Shown: positions 32,319 through 40,944 of the stretch, one piece after another | How positions within the stretch are numbered: position 1 is the first letter of the stretch | How the letters are laid out: each line of letters opens with the position of its first letter | Source: Verrucomicrobia bacterium LW23 | GTDB lineage: Bacteria; Verrucomicrobiota; Verrucomicrobiia; Methylacidiphilales; UBA1321 | Assembly: GCA_003054695.1 (NCBI GenBank) | Contig: QAZA01000011.1 | Location: 62,001-126,000, forward strand | Reading direction: 5' to 3' | DNA: 64,000 bases | Program-made: the position numbers and the translations under genes | Notes under the pieces: generated by a model | What the model was told of the DNA's origin: nothing | The model's input: the letters and a program-made list of their open reading frames with translations, nothing else | The model's database searches: none

Positions 32319-35042
32319 ATGGCTCTTGGGGACTTCATTATCGCGCTGGACGACCTGGACCGCGACTACCGCACCACGCACAAGGAAATGTCGGACCCCG
32401 CGGCCTTTGCGCTCGATCAGCTGAAGCTGGAGGAGCAGCTGGCCCTGCTCAACGCGCGCCGCTCGCAGATGAAGATGGCGTTTGCCAAGCTGAAGCACGC
32501 CCTGGCCACGGCCCGCGGCAACCAGCTGCATCACGAGCTCCATACCTTCCTGCAAATCAACGGCATGCCGGCGGCCGAGGCGCTCGGCAGCTGGCTCTCC
32601 GCCGACTGGAACGACCTGCTGGCCGAGTTGCCCGCCCTGCAAGACGCCTACGAGCAGCTGGCGACCGAGGTGGAACGGGTCGTCAACTCGCTGGTGGAGC
32701 GCTTTAACCGCGACTCCGACCTGATTGAGCGCGCCATGGCGCTGAGCGAAGCGGGCGAGTATTCCGAATCCCAAAAGTGCCTGGCGAGAGTCACGCGCCT
32801 TTTCAAGGGCATCCCGTACCCCGTGGCGGAGGCGGCGGCGGCCCGGCTTCCGGCGTTGATCGAGAGTCACCGGGTGGCCTTCGACGCCGAGCGGCATCGC
32901 ATAGAGTCCAAACTGCAGGAGTGGGCGCAGCAACCCGGCACCCGCTACCGCGGGGGGGAAGGCGCCAAACTGGTCGCCGCCATCCAGGCCGCCGATCAGC
33001 CCGCGCTCAAGGCCGTGGAGGAGAACGCCGGCGTGCGCCCGGGCAGCGAGTTCCACACGCGCCTGGCAGAACTGATCGCCGCCATCGGCGGCTGGAAAGG
33101 GGAGACGCTGGAGCGGTACGAGGTGATAAAGGCCGCCGCCGCCAAACAGCGCGCCGTCGCCTTGGTTACCGGGCTGGTGTCGGCTACCGTTATCTGCCTG
33201 CTGCTGCTCTGGTACGCCTTCCACACCACCGGCTACCGTTACGTGAACCCGCAGGGCGAGACAATTGTGGCCCGCTACCGCACGCCCGGCACCTACACGG
33301 TGGAGGAGCAGGTGCCCGGCTACCACAAGCTCACTAAAACGTTCAGTGTAAGCCTGATGCAGCTGACCGACCTGGGCACGCTGGATAAATCCGCCATGCA
33401 GCGCGAGAGCGGCCGCCTGGAGGTGGACGTGCAGCCCGAGAACGTGGAGGTGTGGGTGCAGGGCGAAGGCGCTACGGCAAAGGAATTTGCCCAGGGCAAA
33501 GGCACCGTGCTGATGGAAAAAGCGCCCACCGGCACCTATAAAGTCACCTTTCAGCTGGGCGACTTCAAGCACGAGGAGAAGCTGACTGTCGAGAACGGCA
33601 AGACGGCCACTCTGAAAAAAGCGCTGGAGGTGGGCAACGTCAACGTCGTCACCACCCCCGCCGGCGCCCAGGTCATCTGGAAGGGCCGGCCGATGGGCAG
33701 CACACCGCTGAGCATCCCCGCCGTAAAGCCGGGCGAGGTGGCGCTGACCCTGAAGTTTGGCGAGCTGGAAGTGCCTGCCAAAACCACCGTGGCGGCGGGG
33801 CAAACCGCAATTCTGCAGCACGACTTTCCGTTCGGCTCCGTCGTCATCGACAGCGAGCCGACGGGCGCCGAAGTGCGCTTCCTCACGGAGGGCATCCCCG
33901 GCGGCAAAACGCCGCTGCAAGTCAGCAAAGTGCTGGCCCGGCCGTATGAGGTGGAGCTGACCTACCCGGGGCTCGATCCCCGCAGCGCCACCGTTACTGT
34001 CAAGGCGGGGGAGAACAACGCGGCGGTGAAGGTAAAGTTTGTGTACGGCAAGCTGGCCGTGACAAGCAAACCGGCCGGCGCCCTCATTATGTTTAAGGAT
34101 CAGGCGCTGCCGCCCGGCCGCGAGCCCTACCGCGCGGAGTACGTGCGCCCCGGCACCTACGGCATTATCGCCCGCTACGGTCCGGTCGATCTGCGCCAGG
34201 ACGTTACGGTAACGGCCGACAAGGAGGCCGTCGCCACCATCGCCTACCCCCTGGGCAGCGCGCGCATTGAGGCCGAGCCGGAAGGCGTGACCGCCGTGGT
34301 GCTGGGCACCGGAGTCGACGCCGCCGTTACACCCGCGGAGTTGAAGGAGCTGCCCGCCGGCCAGTACGTCGTAAGCCTGCAGCTGGGCAACCAGGAGAAG
34401 CGGATGCCCATGCTGGTGCGCTCCGGCGAGACCACGACGCTCAAAGCGCGCTTTCTCGGCGGCTGGGTGGAGAAACAGAATCTGCCCGCCAGCGACATGA
34501 CCAGGTTTGTCGGCGAAGGCACCATCACCCCCGCGCGCGGCCTGCCCTCGGCGGTCATCGGCGGGCCGGTGGATGTGGCCATCAAAAAGTACGGCAAGCC
34601 CGAGAGAGTGTCGCTGACGGAGGACCCGCACCTGGGCAAGATCGAAACGGCCACGTGGCTGCAGGCCGGCATCAGCATCGTCTCCGACGGAATCACCATC
34701 CATAGCGTTACGGCCACCCCCGGCACCCGACCGCGGGGCGTTTCCTCGGCGGAGGTGGAGCAGGGCACGGGCGCTCAGGAAGTCGCCGGGCCGTGGCTGA
34801 AGACCAGCAAGGGCATCAGCCTGGGCGCTCTGATGGACGAGGTTGTCGCCAAACACGGCCCGCCAGTCAAACGCACGGGCAACGCCCTCAGTTACCCCGG
34901 CATGACGTTCCTCTTCGCGCCCCGCGGCGGCCAGTATGCCCTCATCAGTATCCGCGCCGAGCCCGGCGCGCAGGACCAGACCGCGCCGCCCGCCGCTCCC
35001 GCTCCGGCCCCCGCCACCAAACCCAAAGGCCGCGGCCGGTAG
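32319..35042 (+). CDS. Membrane protein with PEGA repeats
   Basis: The 907-residue protein has a helical, coiled-coil-like cytoplasmic N-terminus (about residues 1-275) and one transmembrane helix at about residues 280-302. A long extracytoplasmic part follows, made of tandem PEGA-type beta domains, recognisable by repeats of the form NVVTTPAGAQVIWKG, DSEPTGAEVRF and TSKPAGALIMF. A lysine/proline tail ends it. PEGA domains occur in surface-layer and envelope-anchored proteins of many bacteria and probably bind protein or glycan partners. It stands alone with its own promoter region, convergent with the LacI-type gene. Confidence 0.82.
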   Translation: MALGDFIIALDDLDRDYRTTHKEMSDPAAFALDQLKLEEQLALLNARRSQMKMAFAKLKHALATARGNQLHHELHTFLQINGMPAAEALGSWLSADWNDLLAELPALQDAYEQLATEVERVVNSLVERFNRDSDLIERAMALSEAGEYSESQKCLARVTRLFKGIPYPVAEAAAARLPALIESHRVAFDAERHRIESKLQEWAQQPGTRYRGGEGAKLVAAIQAADQPALKAVEENAGVRPGSEFHTRLAELIAAIGGWKGETLERYEVIKAAAAKQRAVALVTGLVSATVICLLLLWYAFHTTGYRYVNPQGETIVARYRTPGTYTVEEQVPGYHKLTKTFSVSLMQLTDLGTLDKSAMQRESGRLEVDVQPENVEVWVQGEGATAKEFAQGKGTVLMEKAPTGTYKVTFQLGDFKHEEKLTVENGKTATLKKALEVGNVNVVTTPAGAQVIWKGRPMGSTPLSIPAVKPGEVALTLKFGELEVPAKTTVAAGQTAILQHDFPFGSVVIDSEPTGAEVRFLTEGIPGGKTPLQVSKVLARPYEVELTYPGLDPRSATVTVKAGENNAAVKVKFVYGKLAVTSKPAGALIMFKDQALPPGREPYRAEYVRPGTYGIIARYGPVDLRQDVTVTADKEAVATIAYPLGSARIEAEPEGVTAVVLGTGVDAAVTPAELKELPAGQYVVSLQLGNQEKRMPMLVRSGETTTLKARFLGGWVEKQNLPASDMTRFVGEGTITPARGLPSAVIGGPVDVAIKKYGKPERVSLTEDPHLGKIETATWLQAGISIVSDGITIHSVTATPGTRPRGVSSAEVEQGTGAQEVAGPWLKTSKGISLGALMDEVVAKHGPPVKRTGNALSYPGMTFLFAPRGGQYALISIRAEPGAQDQTAPPAAPAPAPATKPKGRGR

Positions 35043-35072
35043 CGGATTGCAGGGCATGGCGCTGCGCTCGCC

Positions 35073-36125
35073 TCAGATTCGCCCCGTCAGGGGCGGCAGA
35101 TGGGGCTCGTGCCAGGTGCCCTGGATGAGCACCGTGCGCGGGTGGGCCGGCAGGCCGCGCTCGTTGTGGATGATCTTCTCAAGGAGAAGATCGCATAGCG
35201 TCTCGCCGATGACCGGGGCGTTCTCCTCGATGCTGCACGTGGTGCCGCCGGGCCAGCGCCAGCGCACGCAAAACTCCGGGGGCGTGCCGTTGTCGTGGCC
35301 GGTGGCGGTGGCGTCCGACGCCCACTGCGCAAGCCAGGCCTGCTCCGTCATGCCGCCAATGATGGCATCCGGCCTCCACCGCCGCAGCCAGCGCGCAAAG
35401 CGCGCCTGGCCGGCGGGCGTGGGATCGGTCACAAACATGGGGATGCGCGCGGCCGCGGGCAGACGCCGCTGGGCGATCAGGTAGCCGGCCACCCAGTTGT
35501 TGTTGGCGCGCGGCACCATGCGGCGGCTGATGCAGTAGCCGACGCGACGGCGCCCGCGCCGCGCCAGCTCGGCAAACGCAAGCTCCACATGCTGGCGGTT
35601 GTCGGCGCTGACGCAGTCCATGCGGGCGCCCTCCCACGTGTAGCCGCTTTTGATCCACGCGTAGCGCTCCCACGCCATGGCCGGGCCGTCGATGGAGGTG
35701 GCCGTGCGCGGGCCGGCCAGGATGACGCCGACGATGCCGCGTGCGTGCAGGATGCGATCGATAACCGCGGGCGACATGCCGGGCGCCTGCAGGAAGAAGC
35801 ACTCCGTGCGGTACCCGCGCTTCCCGGCGCGCCGCTCGATCGCCTCGTACTGCTGCCGGTAGGCCAGGTGGAAGTCGAACCACGCCTGCTTGTCGGGGAA
35901 ATCGACCAGGATGGCGATGCACCCCGCGTCCTTTACCGCGCGCGCCGTGCGGATGCGCTCCATCAGCGAGGCCACCATCGGGTGTGGCGCATAACCCATC
36001 GCCGCCGCGGCGGCGCGAACGCGCTCCCGTGTCGCCTGGGCAATCAGGGGACTGCCGCGCAGTGCCAGCGAGACGGTGCTTTGGCTCATGCCAAGGCGTT
36101 TGGCGAGTTCGCGCTGGTTAGGCAT
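35073..36125 (-). CDS. LacI-family transcriptional regulator
   Basis: The 350-residue regulator begins with a LacI helix-turn-helix (about residues 4-23, ELAKRLGMSQSTVSLALRG) and hinge residues near 45. A periplasmic-binding-protein-like effector domain with LVDFP and GVILAGP segments follows. LacI-type regulators usually bind a sugar and repress nearby catabolic genes. Here the divergent neighbour is a sialidase-like gene and the intervening 534 bases hold a perfect 20-base palindrome, so control of that gene is the natural inference. The start at 36125 is family-typical. Confidence 0.9.
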   Translation of the reverse strand: MPNQRELAKRLGMSQSTVSLALRGSPLIAQATRERVRAAAAAMGYAPHPMVASLMERIRTARAVKDAGCIAILVDFPDKQAWFDFHLAYRQQYEAIERRAGKRGYRTECFFLQAPGMSPAVIDRILHARGIVGVILAGPRTATSIDGPAMAWERYAWIKSGYTWEGARMDCVSADNRQHVELAFAELARRGRRRVGYCISRRMVPRANNNWVAGYLIAQRRLPAAARIPMFVTDPTPAGQARFARWLRRWRPDAIIGGMTEQAWLAQWASDATATGHDNGTPPEFCVRWRWPGGTTCSIEENAPVIGETLCDLLLEKIIHNERGLPAHPRTVLIQGTWHEPHLPPLTGRI

Positions 36126-36285
36126 AGGGTGGCGCCTCGGGGCTCGGACCAGGAAAAGGGGGTGAAACTCGCGTATGAATGTAAGCCTAAAGCGTGGGCA
36201 GGCCTTGCTCTAACTCCCGGATCAATTTTGAGTTGTGGTAGAGTGGTGTACATATGTGCTTAATCCGGTTTGGATTTTTACTTGC

Positions 36286-36430
36286 TTCCCCCCTTCGCGC
36301 CCTTTGCGTCCTCCGCGCCCTTGGCGCGAAACTGTTGTAGCTATGCTCGACGAAAAGGCCGTGCGAAGCGAAGCATGAACCAGTTTTCGCGCAAAGGGCG
36401 CGGAGGACGCAAAGAACGCGAAGGGGGGGA
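36286..36430. repeat. Long inverted repeat, CTTTGCG family (copy A)
   Basis: Arms at 36286-36334 and 36381-36430 are complementary apart from a few mismatches, with a loop of about 46 bases. The arms consist of blocks such as TTCGCG, CTTTGCGTCC and GCGCCCTT. They are the same family as the element at 41951-42100 but the loops differ. No T-run follows, so it is unlikely to be a simple terminator. It lies between the divergent LacI-type and sialidase-like genes. Confidence 0.85.
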
Positions 36431-36543
36431 AAGGAGACGAGAGTAATACTACTCTCATCCGAATCGTTCCGGTTAATGCGGGGTGACGATCGAAGAGAGA
36501 AGCCCTTCCTGTCTTGGGGGCAGCATAGGGCATATTTGCCGTG

Positions 36544-36563
36544 GATGAAATCGCGATTTCATC
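36544..36563. promoter_or_regulatory. Perfect 20-base palindrome, candidate LacI-type operator
   Basis: GATGAAATCG followed by CGATTTCATC forms a perfect palindrome about 100 bases before the sialidase-like start. A further half-site-like GATGAAATG follows at about 36566. LacI-family operators are palindromes of this size, often with a central CG; here CG lies on both sides of the centre. Binding by the adjacent regulator is inferred only. Confidence 0.5.
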
Positions 36564-36659
36564 GTGATGAAATGAAAAGCTGTCGCGATGGAGACCGGCG
36601 GGCCTTAGCGTTGTGGGCATTGCGTGCATCGCTTCCTTCTCCTTCTCCGCCCACACCCC

Positions 36660-37829
36660 ATGAGTGCCATCGCCCCTCCCACCGCCGCAGCTCAGCAGCA
36701 GGATTCCTCACTGGTGCCCCCTCGCGTCATCACCAATCCAGGGCCCGAGTTTGACGACAGCGTGCGGCAGTTCCAGGGCATCCCGGGCGTGGAACGCGCG
36801 CCGGGCGGGCGGCTGTGGGCCACCTGGTACTCCGGCGGAGATACGGAGTGCGCCGAGAACTACGTGCTGCTTGTTACCAGCGCGGATGGCGGCGAAACGT
36901 GGTCGCCGCCGGCCTTCATTGTCGATCCCGTCCCGCCGGAGATCCGCGCGTTTGATCCGTGCCTGTGGCTGGACCCGCAGGGCCGGCTCTGGCTCTTCTG
37001 GGCCCACTCGCGCGGCCTGCGCGACGGGCGCTTTGGCGTGTGGGCCATGCATGCGGCGGACGCCGACAGCGCCACCCCCGCGTGGTCCACCCCGCGCCGC
37101 CTGGGCGACGGCATTATGATGAACAAGCCGACCGTGGCCGCCAATGGCGACTGGCATCTGCCCGTGTCCATCTGGCCCCCGCGCTCCGCCGAGCACCCGC
37201 CCGATGAGTTTAACCCCTGCGCCCGCACCGGCGCCTGGGACGTCGTCTCCCGCGACAACGGCGCCACGTTCGAGTACCTGGGCAAGGCGGACGACGCCGA
37301 GCGCCGCGTGTTTGATGAGCACATGCTGGTGGAGCGCCGCGATGGCAGCTGGTGGATGCTCTCGCGCGTTATCCGCGGCATCTGGGAGAACGTCTCCCTG
37401 GACGGCGGCCGCACCTGGCCGCGCGAGCTGGGCAGGTTCTCGCCCATCCCCCACATCAACTCCCGCTTTTACATTCGCCGCCTGGCCTCCGGCAACCTGC
37501 TGCTGGTGCGCCACCATCAGCCGCCGTCCACGGAGGACTGGCCGCCGCGCTCGCACCTGACCGCGTTTCTCTCCACCGACGACGGCGCCAGCTGGCAAGG
37601 CGGCCTGCTGCTGGACGAACGCGCCGGCGTCTCCTACCCCGACGGCACGCAAATGCCGGACGGCACCCTGCACGTTATCTACGACTACCAGCGCACCAGG
37701 GACAAGCACATCCTCCTGGCCACCTTTACGGAGTCCGACGTGCTGGCCGGCCAGTGGCAAAGCCCGCGCGCCCGCGCCCGCCAGCTCGTCAACCGCGCCA
37801 CCGCCGTGGGGCGCGACGGCCCGGCGTAG
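36660..37829 (+). CDS. BNR/Asp-box sialidase-like glycosidase
   Basis: The 389-residue protein has an N-terminal RLWATWYSGG segment and Asp-box motifs of the SxDxGxTW type (SADGGETWS, SRDNGATFE, SLDGGRTWP, STDDGASW), as in six-bladed beta-propeller sialidases. No signal peptide is seen with this start, so location is uncertain; a GTG at 36624 would add 12 residues without creating one. Substrate could be sialic acid or another exposed sugar acid; the propeller fold is shared by several families. The LacI-type regulator divergent from it suggests induction by its sugar product. Confidence 0.75.
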   Translation: MSAIAPPTAAAQQQDSSLVPPRVITNPGPEFDDSVRQFQGIPGVERAPGGRLWATWYSGGDTECAENYVLLVTSADGGETWSPPAFIVDPVPPEIRAFDPCLWLDPQGRLWLFWAHSRGLRDGRFGVWAMHAADADSATPAWSTPRRLGDGIMMNKPTVAANGDWHLPVSIWPPRSAEHPPDEFNPCARTGAWDVVSRDNGATFEYLGKADDAERRVFDEHMLVERRDGSWWMLSRVIRGIWENVSLDGGRTWPRELGRFSPIPHINSRFYIRRLASGNLLLVRHHQPPSTEDWPPRSHLTAFLSTDDGASWQGGLLLDERAGVSYPDGTQMPDGTLHVIYDYQRTRDKHILLATFTESDVLAGQWQSPRARARQLVNRATAVGRDGPA

Positions 37830-37862
37830 AGGGGCGAGGGGGAAGCGCAGGTCCCCCTATAT

Positions 37863-37938
37863 CAGAAACTTGGTGCCTTTGTGCCTTGGTGGTTAATCTG
37901 CCTGAAAAAATTCTTACCACCAAGACACCAGGTTTCAG
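37863..37938. repeat. Asymmetric inverted repeat, CTTGGTGGTTA family (copy B)
   Basis: The left arm (about 37863-37895) and right arm (about 37914-37938) share GAAAC, TGGTG and CTTGGTGGTTA blocks in inverted order, but the right arm lacks about 8 bases corresponding to CCTTTGTG. The block order matches the perfect element at 59314-59441. It looks like a decayed copy. Confidence 0.65.
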
Positions 37939-37953
37939 AGGGGGAATGTCTTA

Positions 37954-38113
37954 ACCAATTCGCAAAGTTATTTGCTCTTTTTGTGGGCCGCTTTTGGGCT
38001 ATCGACGCGATGAAAATCCGGTCGAGCATTATTCTGCTGAACTCCCTCCGTTTCAGCGCACCCATAGCCCAAAATCAGCTCCGCATAAAGAGCAAATAAC
38101 TTTGCGAATTGGT
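37954..38113. repeat. Long inverted repeat (copy F)
   Basis: Arms at 37954-38002 and 38064-38113 are complementary over about 50 bases except for a small mismatched patch near the loop side. The outermost 27 bases, from ACCAATTCGCAAAG through GCTCTTT, match perfectly. The loop is 61 bases. The right arm ends two bases before the GH26-like stop codon. It follows copy B almost directly, so two independent elements may have inserted into the same gap between convergent genes. Confidence 0.85.
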
Positions 38114-38114
38114 C

Positions 38115-39242
38115 TTACTCCCGGCTCAGGTAGATGGGATCCGCGATCCCCCTGCGGTATACCTCCACCTGCTCGGGCACGCGCTCAATATCCACGTCTT
38201 TGCCCCAGTAAAAGTAGGTGATCGCCTTCATGTTGGGGTAGCGCTTCATGAACTCGAAGGTGCGGCGCATGTGCTCGGCGTCGCCGGGGTAAGGCTTGGG
38301 CACGTACCAGGCCCCGCAGTTTGGCTCCGTGCCCCACTCCGCCAGCACGATGGGCTTGTTGGGATAGGTGGCGGCCAGGTTGTCCAGGGCGTGATGGTTC
38401 ACGTCGTTGTAAAAGCTGGCGCCCACCCAGTCCACCACGTCGTCGCCGGGGTAGTAGGCCTTATAGCTGTTCATGCTGTCGTACTTGCCAAACTTGCGGC
38501 CGATGGCGCCGGGGCACCATGCAAAGGCCACCTGCGTGGCGCCGTTGTCGCGAAATACCTTGTGGATATGCCGCCACACCTGCTTGAACTTCGCCGCCGT
38601 CCACCCGGCCGGATTTTTGCCCTTGTAGAGCTCCGAGAACTGGAACCAGTCGCCATTCATCTCGTGGTTGATGCTGAGCAGGTACGGCTTGCCAAACTGC
38701 TTCGACATCTCCGCCATGCGCACCCACCGCGCGTCCTCCTTGCCGGCCAGGATGTCGTCCGCGGTGAGGAACGGGCCGCCCGGCTTCCAGTCGCCGGTAT
38801 ACAGCTTGATGAAGGGGACGACGCCGGGCACTGAGTCAATAACGCGCAGGCGCGCCAGGTAGGACTCGATGGGGAGCGGATCCCCCTTGCTCCACAGCGG
38901 CGTAAAGCAGCCGATCATAGAGGGCTTGCGGCCGGCGGTCTCCACGTATTGGGCGTAGCGCTTGTTAAAGAGCTCCTGCGTATCCGTGTTGAGGAGGACG
39001 CCGTGGTAGATCTTGTCCTTGAGCTCCAGCGGGGCCAGCGTGCGTTCCGGCGGGTCCATGGGCACGCGCGGCAGCTTGGCGTACTGCATCAGCTCCACGT
39101 TCGGATCATCGCCGTGGTCAAACGGGCGGTCGCCGGGTTTAGGCTCGGCTGCGGCAGGCTGCTGAGCGAGGGCAAAGGCTGCCGCCACGACGAGGAAAGC
39201 AGCCCACACGGAAGGAGCGCAAAAATAGCGAAAGCTCATCAT
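38115..39242 (-). CDS. Secreted GH26-like beta-glycosidase
   Basis: The 375-residue protein has a signal peptide (about residues 1-32, cleavage after AAA). It resembles GH26 enzymes: a TIM-barrel with the acid/base Glu in NHEMNGDW (E194) and a nucleophile Glu in LAEWGTEP (E302). GH26 enzymes cut beta-mannan and related beta-glucans. It is convergent with the sialidase-like gene and close to a GH38 alpha-mannosidase, which suggests a role in breaking down mannose-containing polysaccharide. Two adjacent ATG codons are possible starts (39242 and 39239). Confidence 0.75.
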   Translation of the reverse strand: MMSFRYFCAPSVWAAFLVVAAAFALAQQPAAAEPKPGDRPFDHGDDPNVELMQYAKLPRVPMDPPERTLAPLELKDKIYHGVLLNTDTQELFNKRYAQYVETAGRKPSMIGCFTPLWSKGDPLPIESYLARLRVIDSVPGVVPFIKLYTGDWKPGGPFLTADDILAGKEDARWVRMAEMSKQFGKPYLLSINHEMNGDWFQFSELYKGKNPAGWTAAKFKQVWRHIHKVFRDNGATQVAFAWCPGAIGRKFGKYDSMNSYKAYYPGDDVVDWVGASFYNDVNHHALDNLAATYPNKPIVLAEWGTEPNCGAWYVPKPYPGDAEHMRRTFEFMKRYPNMKAITYFYWGKDVDIERVPEQVEVYRRGIADPIYLSRE

Positions 39243-39354
39243 TGCATTTCAAGCGAAATGCGAGCGTGCGTCAATGCGGCGCCGGGAGAGAATATCTTGG
39301 ACAGTCAACCTGAAAGATCCCCCTTGAGGTGGGCTGGAGGGACTTTCGCCAGGC

Positions 39355-40461
39355 TTAGCGTGCCAGGTAACCAAGTACTTCGGGCCCAAAGGGTTTGGGT
39401 TGGATGCCGAAGGCTTTGGAGGCGGGCTCGGGATCGCCGATGTTGTCCTCCTGCAGGAGTTTGGCCTGCTCTCCCAGCTGCAGGGAGTAGGGGAGGATCG
39501 GGTTGATGGCATCCCGCGCGGCGTGCAGGATGTTGATGTTGACAGGGACGTTGTAAAAAATATAGCTGCGCCAGCGCACGGCGATGAACAGGAGCACGGC
39601 CCACACCAGGCACATCAGCAGCAGCACGGGCCAGAACTCGTTGAGCATGCTGTTGGTGCTAAAGAGCACGATGGCCAGGGGGATGGCCGCGACGAACGCC
39701 CAGAGGACGCTGCGCACCACGGTGAGGATCGGCAGATCCTCAAACTCGTACTTTTTGCCCATGGCGGTGGCCACGGCGCCAATAATGTCGCGGGCGCGCA
39801 CGGGTTTGGGGCCGCAAAGGGTGTAGATTTTGCCGTTGGCCTCCGCGTTGCCAAGGCTTTCGACAAAACATGTCGCAACTTCTTCCACGTGAATGGGTTG
39901 CACCATCACCTCGCCGCCGGACGGGTTGGGGTAGGCGTAGACGTTGATCATATCCCACGGGAAACGCAGGTTGCCGGCCAGGCGGTTGATGGACTGGTCG
40001 TTAGGCCCGTAAATGACCGAGGGGCGGAAGATGGTGAAGTCGAAGTCGGGCGTGCCAATGGTACACTCCGCGGCGTACTTGCTTTGGTGGTAGGTGGAGT
40101 TGGCGTTGGGGCGCGTGCCGGCGGCGCTCATCAGCACAAAGCGGCGCACGCCGGCGGCTTTGGCCGCGTTGGCCAGGTGCATGGTTCCCTCGGCATGCAC
40201 TTTCTGGAAGGTGCTGCTGGAGGACGACTCGAAGAGGATGCCGACGAGGTGGATGATGGCGTTGACGCCTTTGACGGCGGGGGCCAGCGTCTCGGGCTTG
40301 TTGATGTCCCCCTCCACAAGCTCGGCATTGTAGCGGCGTTGCAACTGCCACGCGCTGTCGGCGTTACGCACCAGGAGACGGAGCTTGTAGCCCTTCTCAT
40401 GCAGCTTTTTGATGATCTCGCGCCCAACAAATCCAGTGCCGCCCGTAACCAGAACAGTCAT
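39355..40461 (-). CDS. NAD(P)-binding epimerase of the NDUFA9 type
   Basis: The 368-residue protein has a Rossmann nucleotide-binding motif GGTGFVG at residues 7-13 and an extended SDR core (AAGTRPNANSTYHQSKYAAE region, with a YxxxK-like site). It resembles the complex-I-associated NDUFA9-type NAD-dependent epimerases. The C-terminal third has two or three hydrophobic helices (about residues 247-300), so it may be membrane-bound. Function of bacterial members is not well defined; a role in quinone or respiratory chain maintenance is often proposed. A perfect inverted repeat lies in its upstream region. Confidence 0.75.
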   Translation of the reverse strand: MTVLVTGGTGFVGREIIKKLHEKGYKLRLLVRNADSAWQLQRRYNAELVEGDINKPETLAPAVKGVNAIIHLVGILFESSSSSTFQKVHAEGTMHLANAAKAAGVRRFVLMSAAGTRPNANSTYHQSKYAAECTIGTPDFDFTIFRPSVIYGPNDQSINRLAGNLRFPWDMINVYAYPNPSGGEVMVQPIHVEEVATCFVESLGNAEANGKIYTLCGPKPVRARDIIGAVATAMGKKYEFEDLPILTVVRSVLWAFVAAIPLAIVLFSTNSMLNEFWPVLLLMCLVWAVLLFIAVRWRSYIFYNVPVNINILHAARDAINPILPYSLQLGEQAKLLQEDNIGDPEPASKAFGIQPKPFGPEVLGYLAR

Positions 40462-40741
40462 GTTATCGATCTCCTCTTTTGTTGTCTATAGTGTTGCCTG
40501 GGCCCGCTTTAGTCGAGTCAGGAAACGCGGTGGGTTGCAAAATTATTGCGACGAATTGGGGAGGGGAGGGAGGATGTAACCTCGGAGCACACGAAGCACA
40601 CGAAACTACGGAGGTGAAGAAAGGGGGAATAGGTCCAAGTCGTTCGAGGCACTGCGAAACGCTTGCGGATTTCACGCAATGGGGGAAATGGAGAAGCAGA
40701 ACTCGCGAACGGGAAGGAAGCTGAGAACATCAACTCAGCGT

Positions 40742-40880
40742 CCCTCCCCCCTCTATCCCCACTTAGCGGCTTTGTCCCCCTTCGTGCGAAATACTCCCCT
40801 TCTCAAAACCGCAGAGCAGATGGGGGATAGTTTCGCACGAAGGGGGACAAAGCCGCTAAGTGGGGATAGAGGGGGGAGGG
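40742..40880. repeat. Perfect 50-bp inverted repeat (copy C)
   Basis: Arms at 40742-40791 and 40831-40880 are perfectly complementary over 50 bases, separated by a 39-base loop. The arms contain CCCCCCTC, TTAGCGGCTTTG and CCCCCTTCGTGCG blocks. The loop contains CCGCAGAG, which also occurs in the loop of the element at 59314-59441. It sits between the prmA stop and the NDUFA9-type gene start. No gene overlaps it. Confidence 0.92.
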
Positions 40881-40944
40881 GAGAATATTTTCCCTCTATT
40901 TCCATCCCGTTAGCATCACTATTCCTCCTGCGGCCAATCGCTGC

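Noticed and set aside
40742-40880. Long inverted repeat as a Rho-independent terminator
   Set aside because: Arms of 50 bases, a 39-base loop and no T-run do not fit a terminator; the same holds for the other long inverted repeats.
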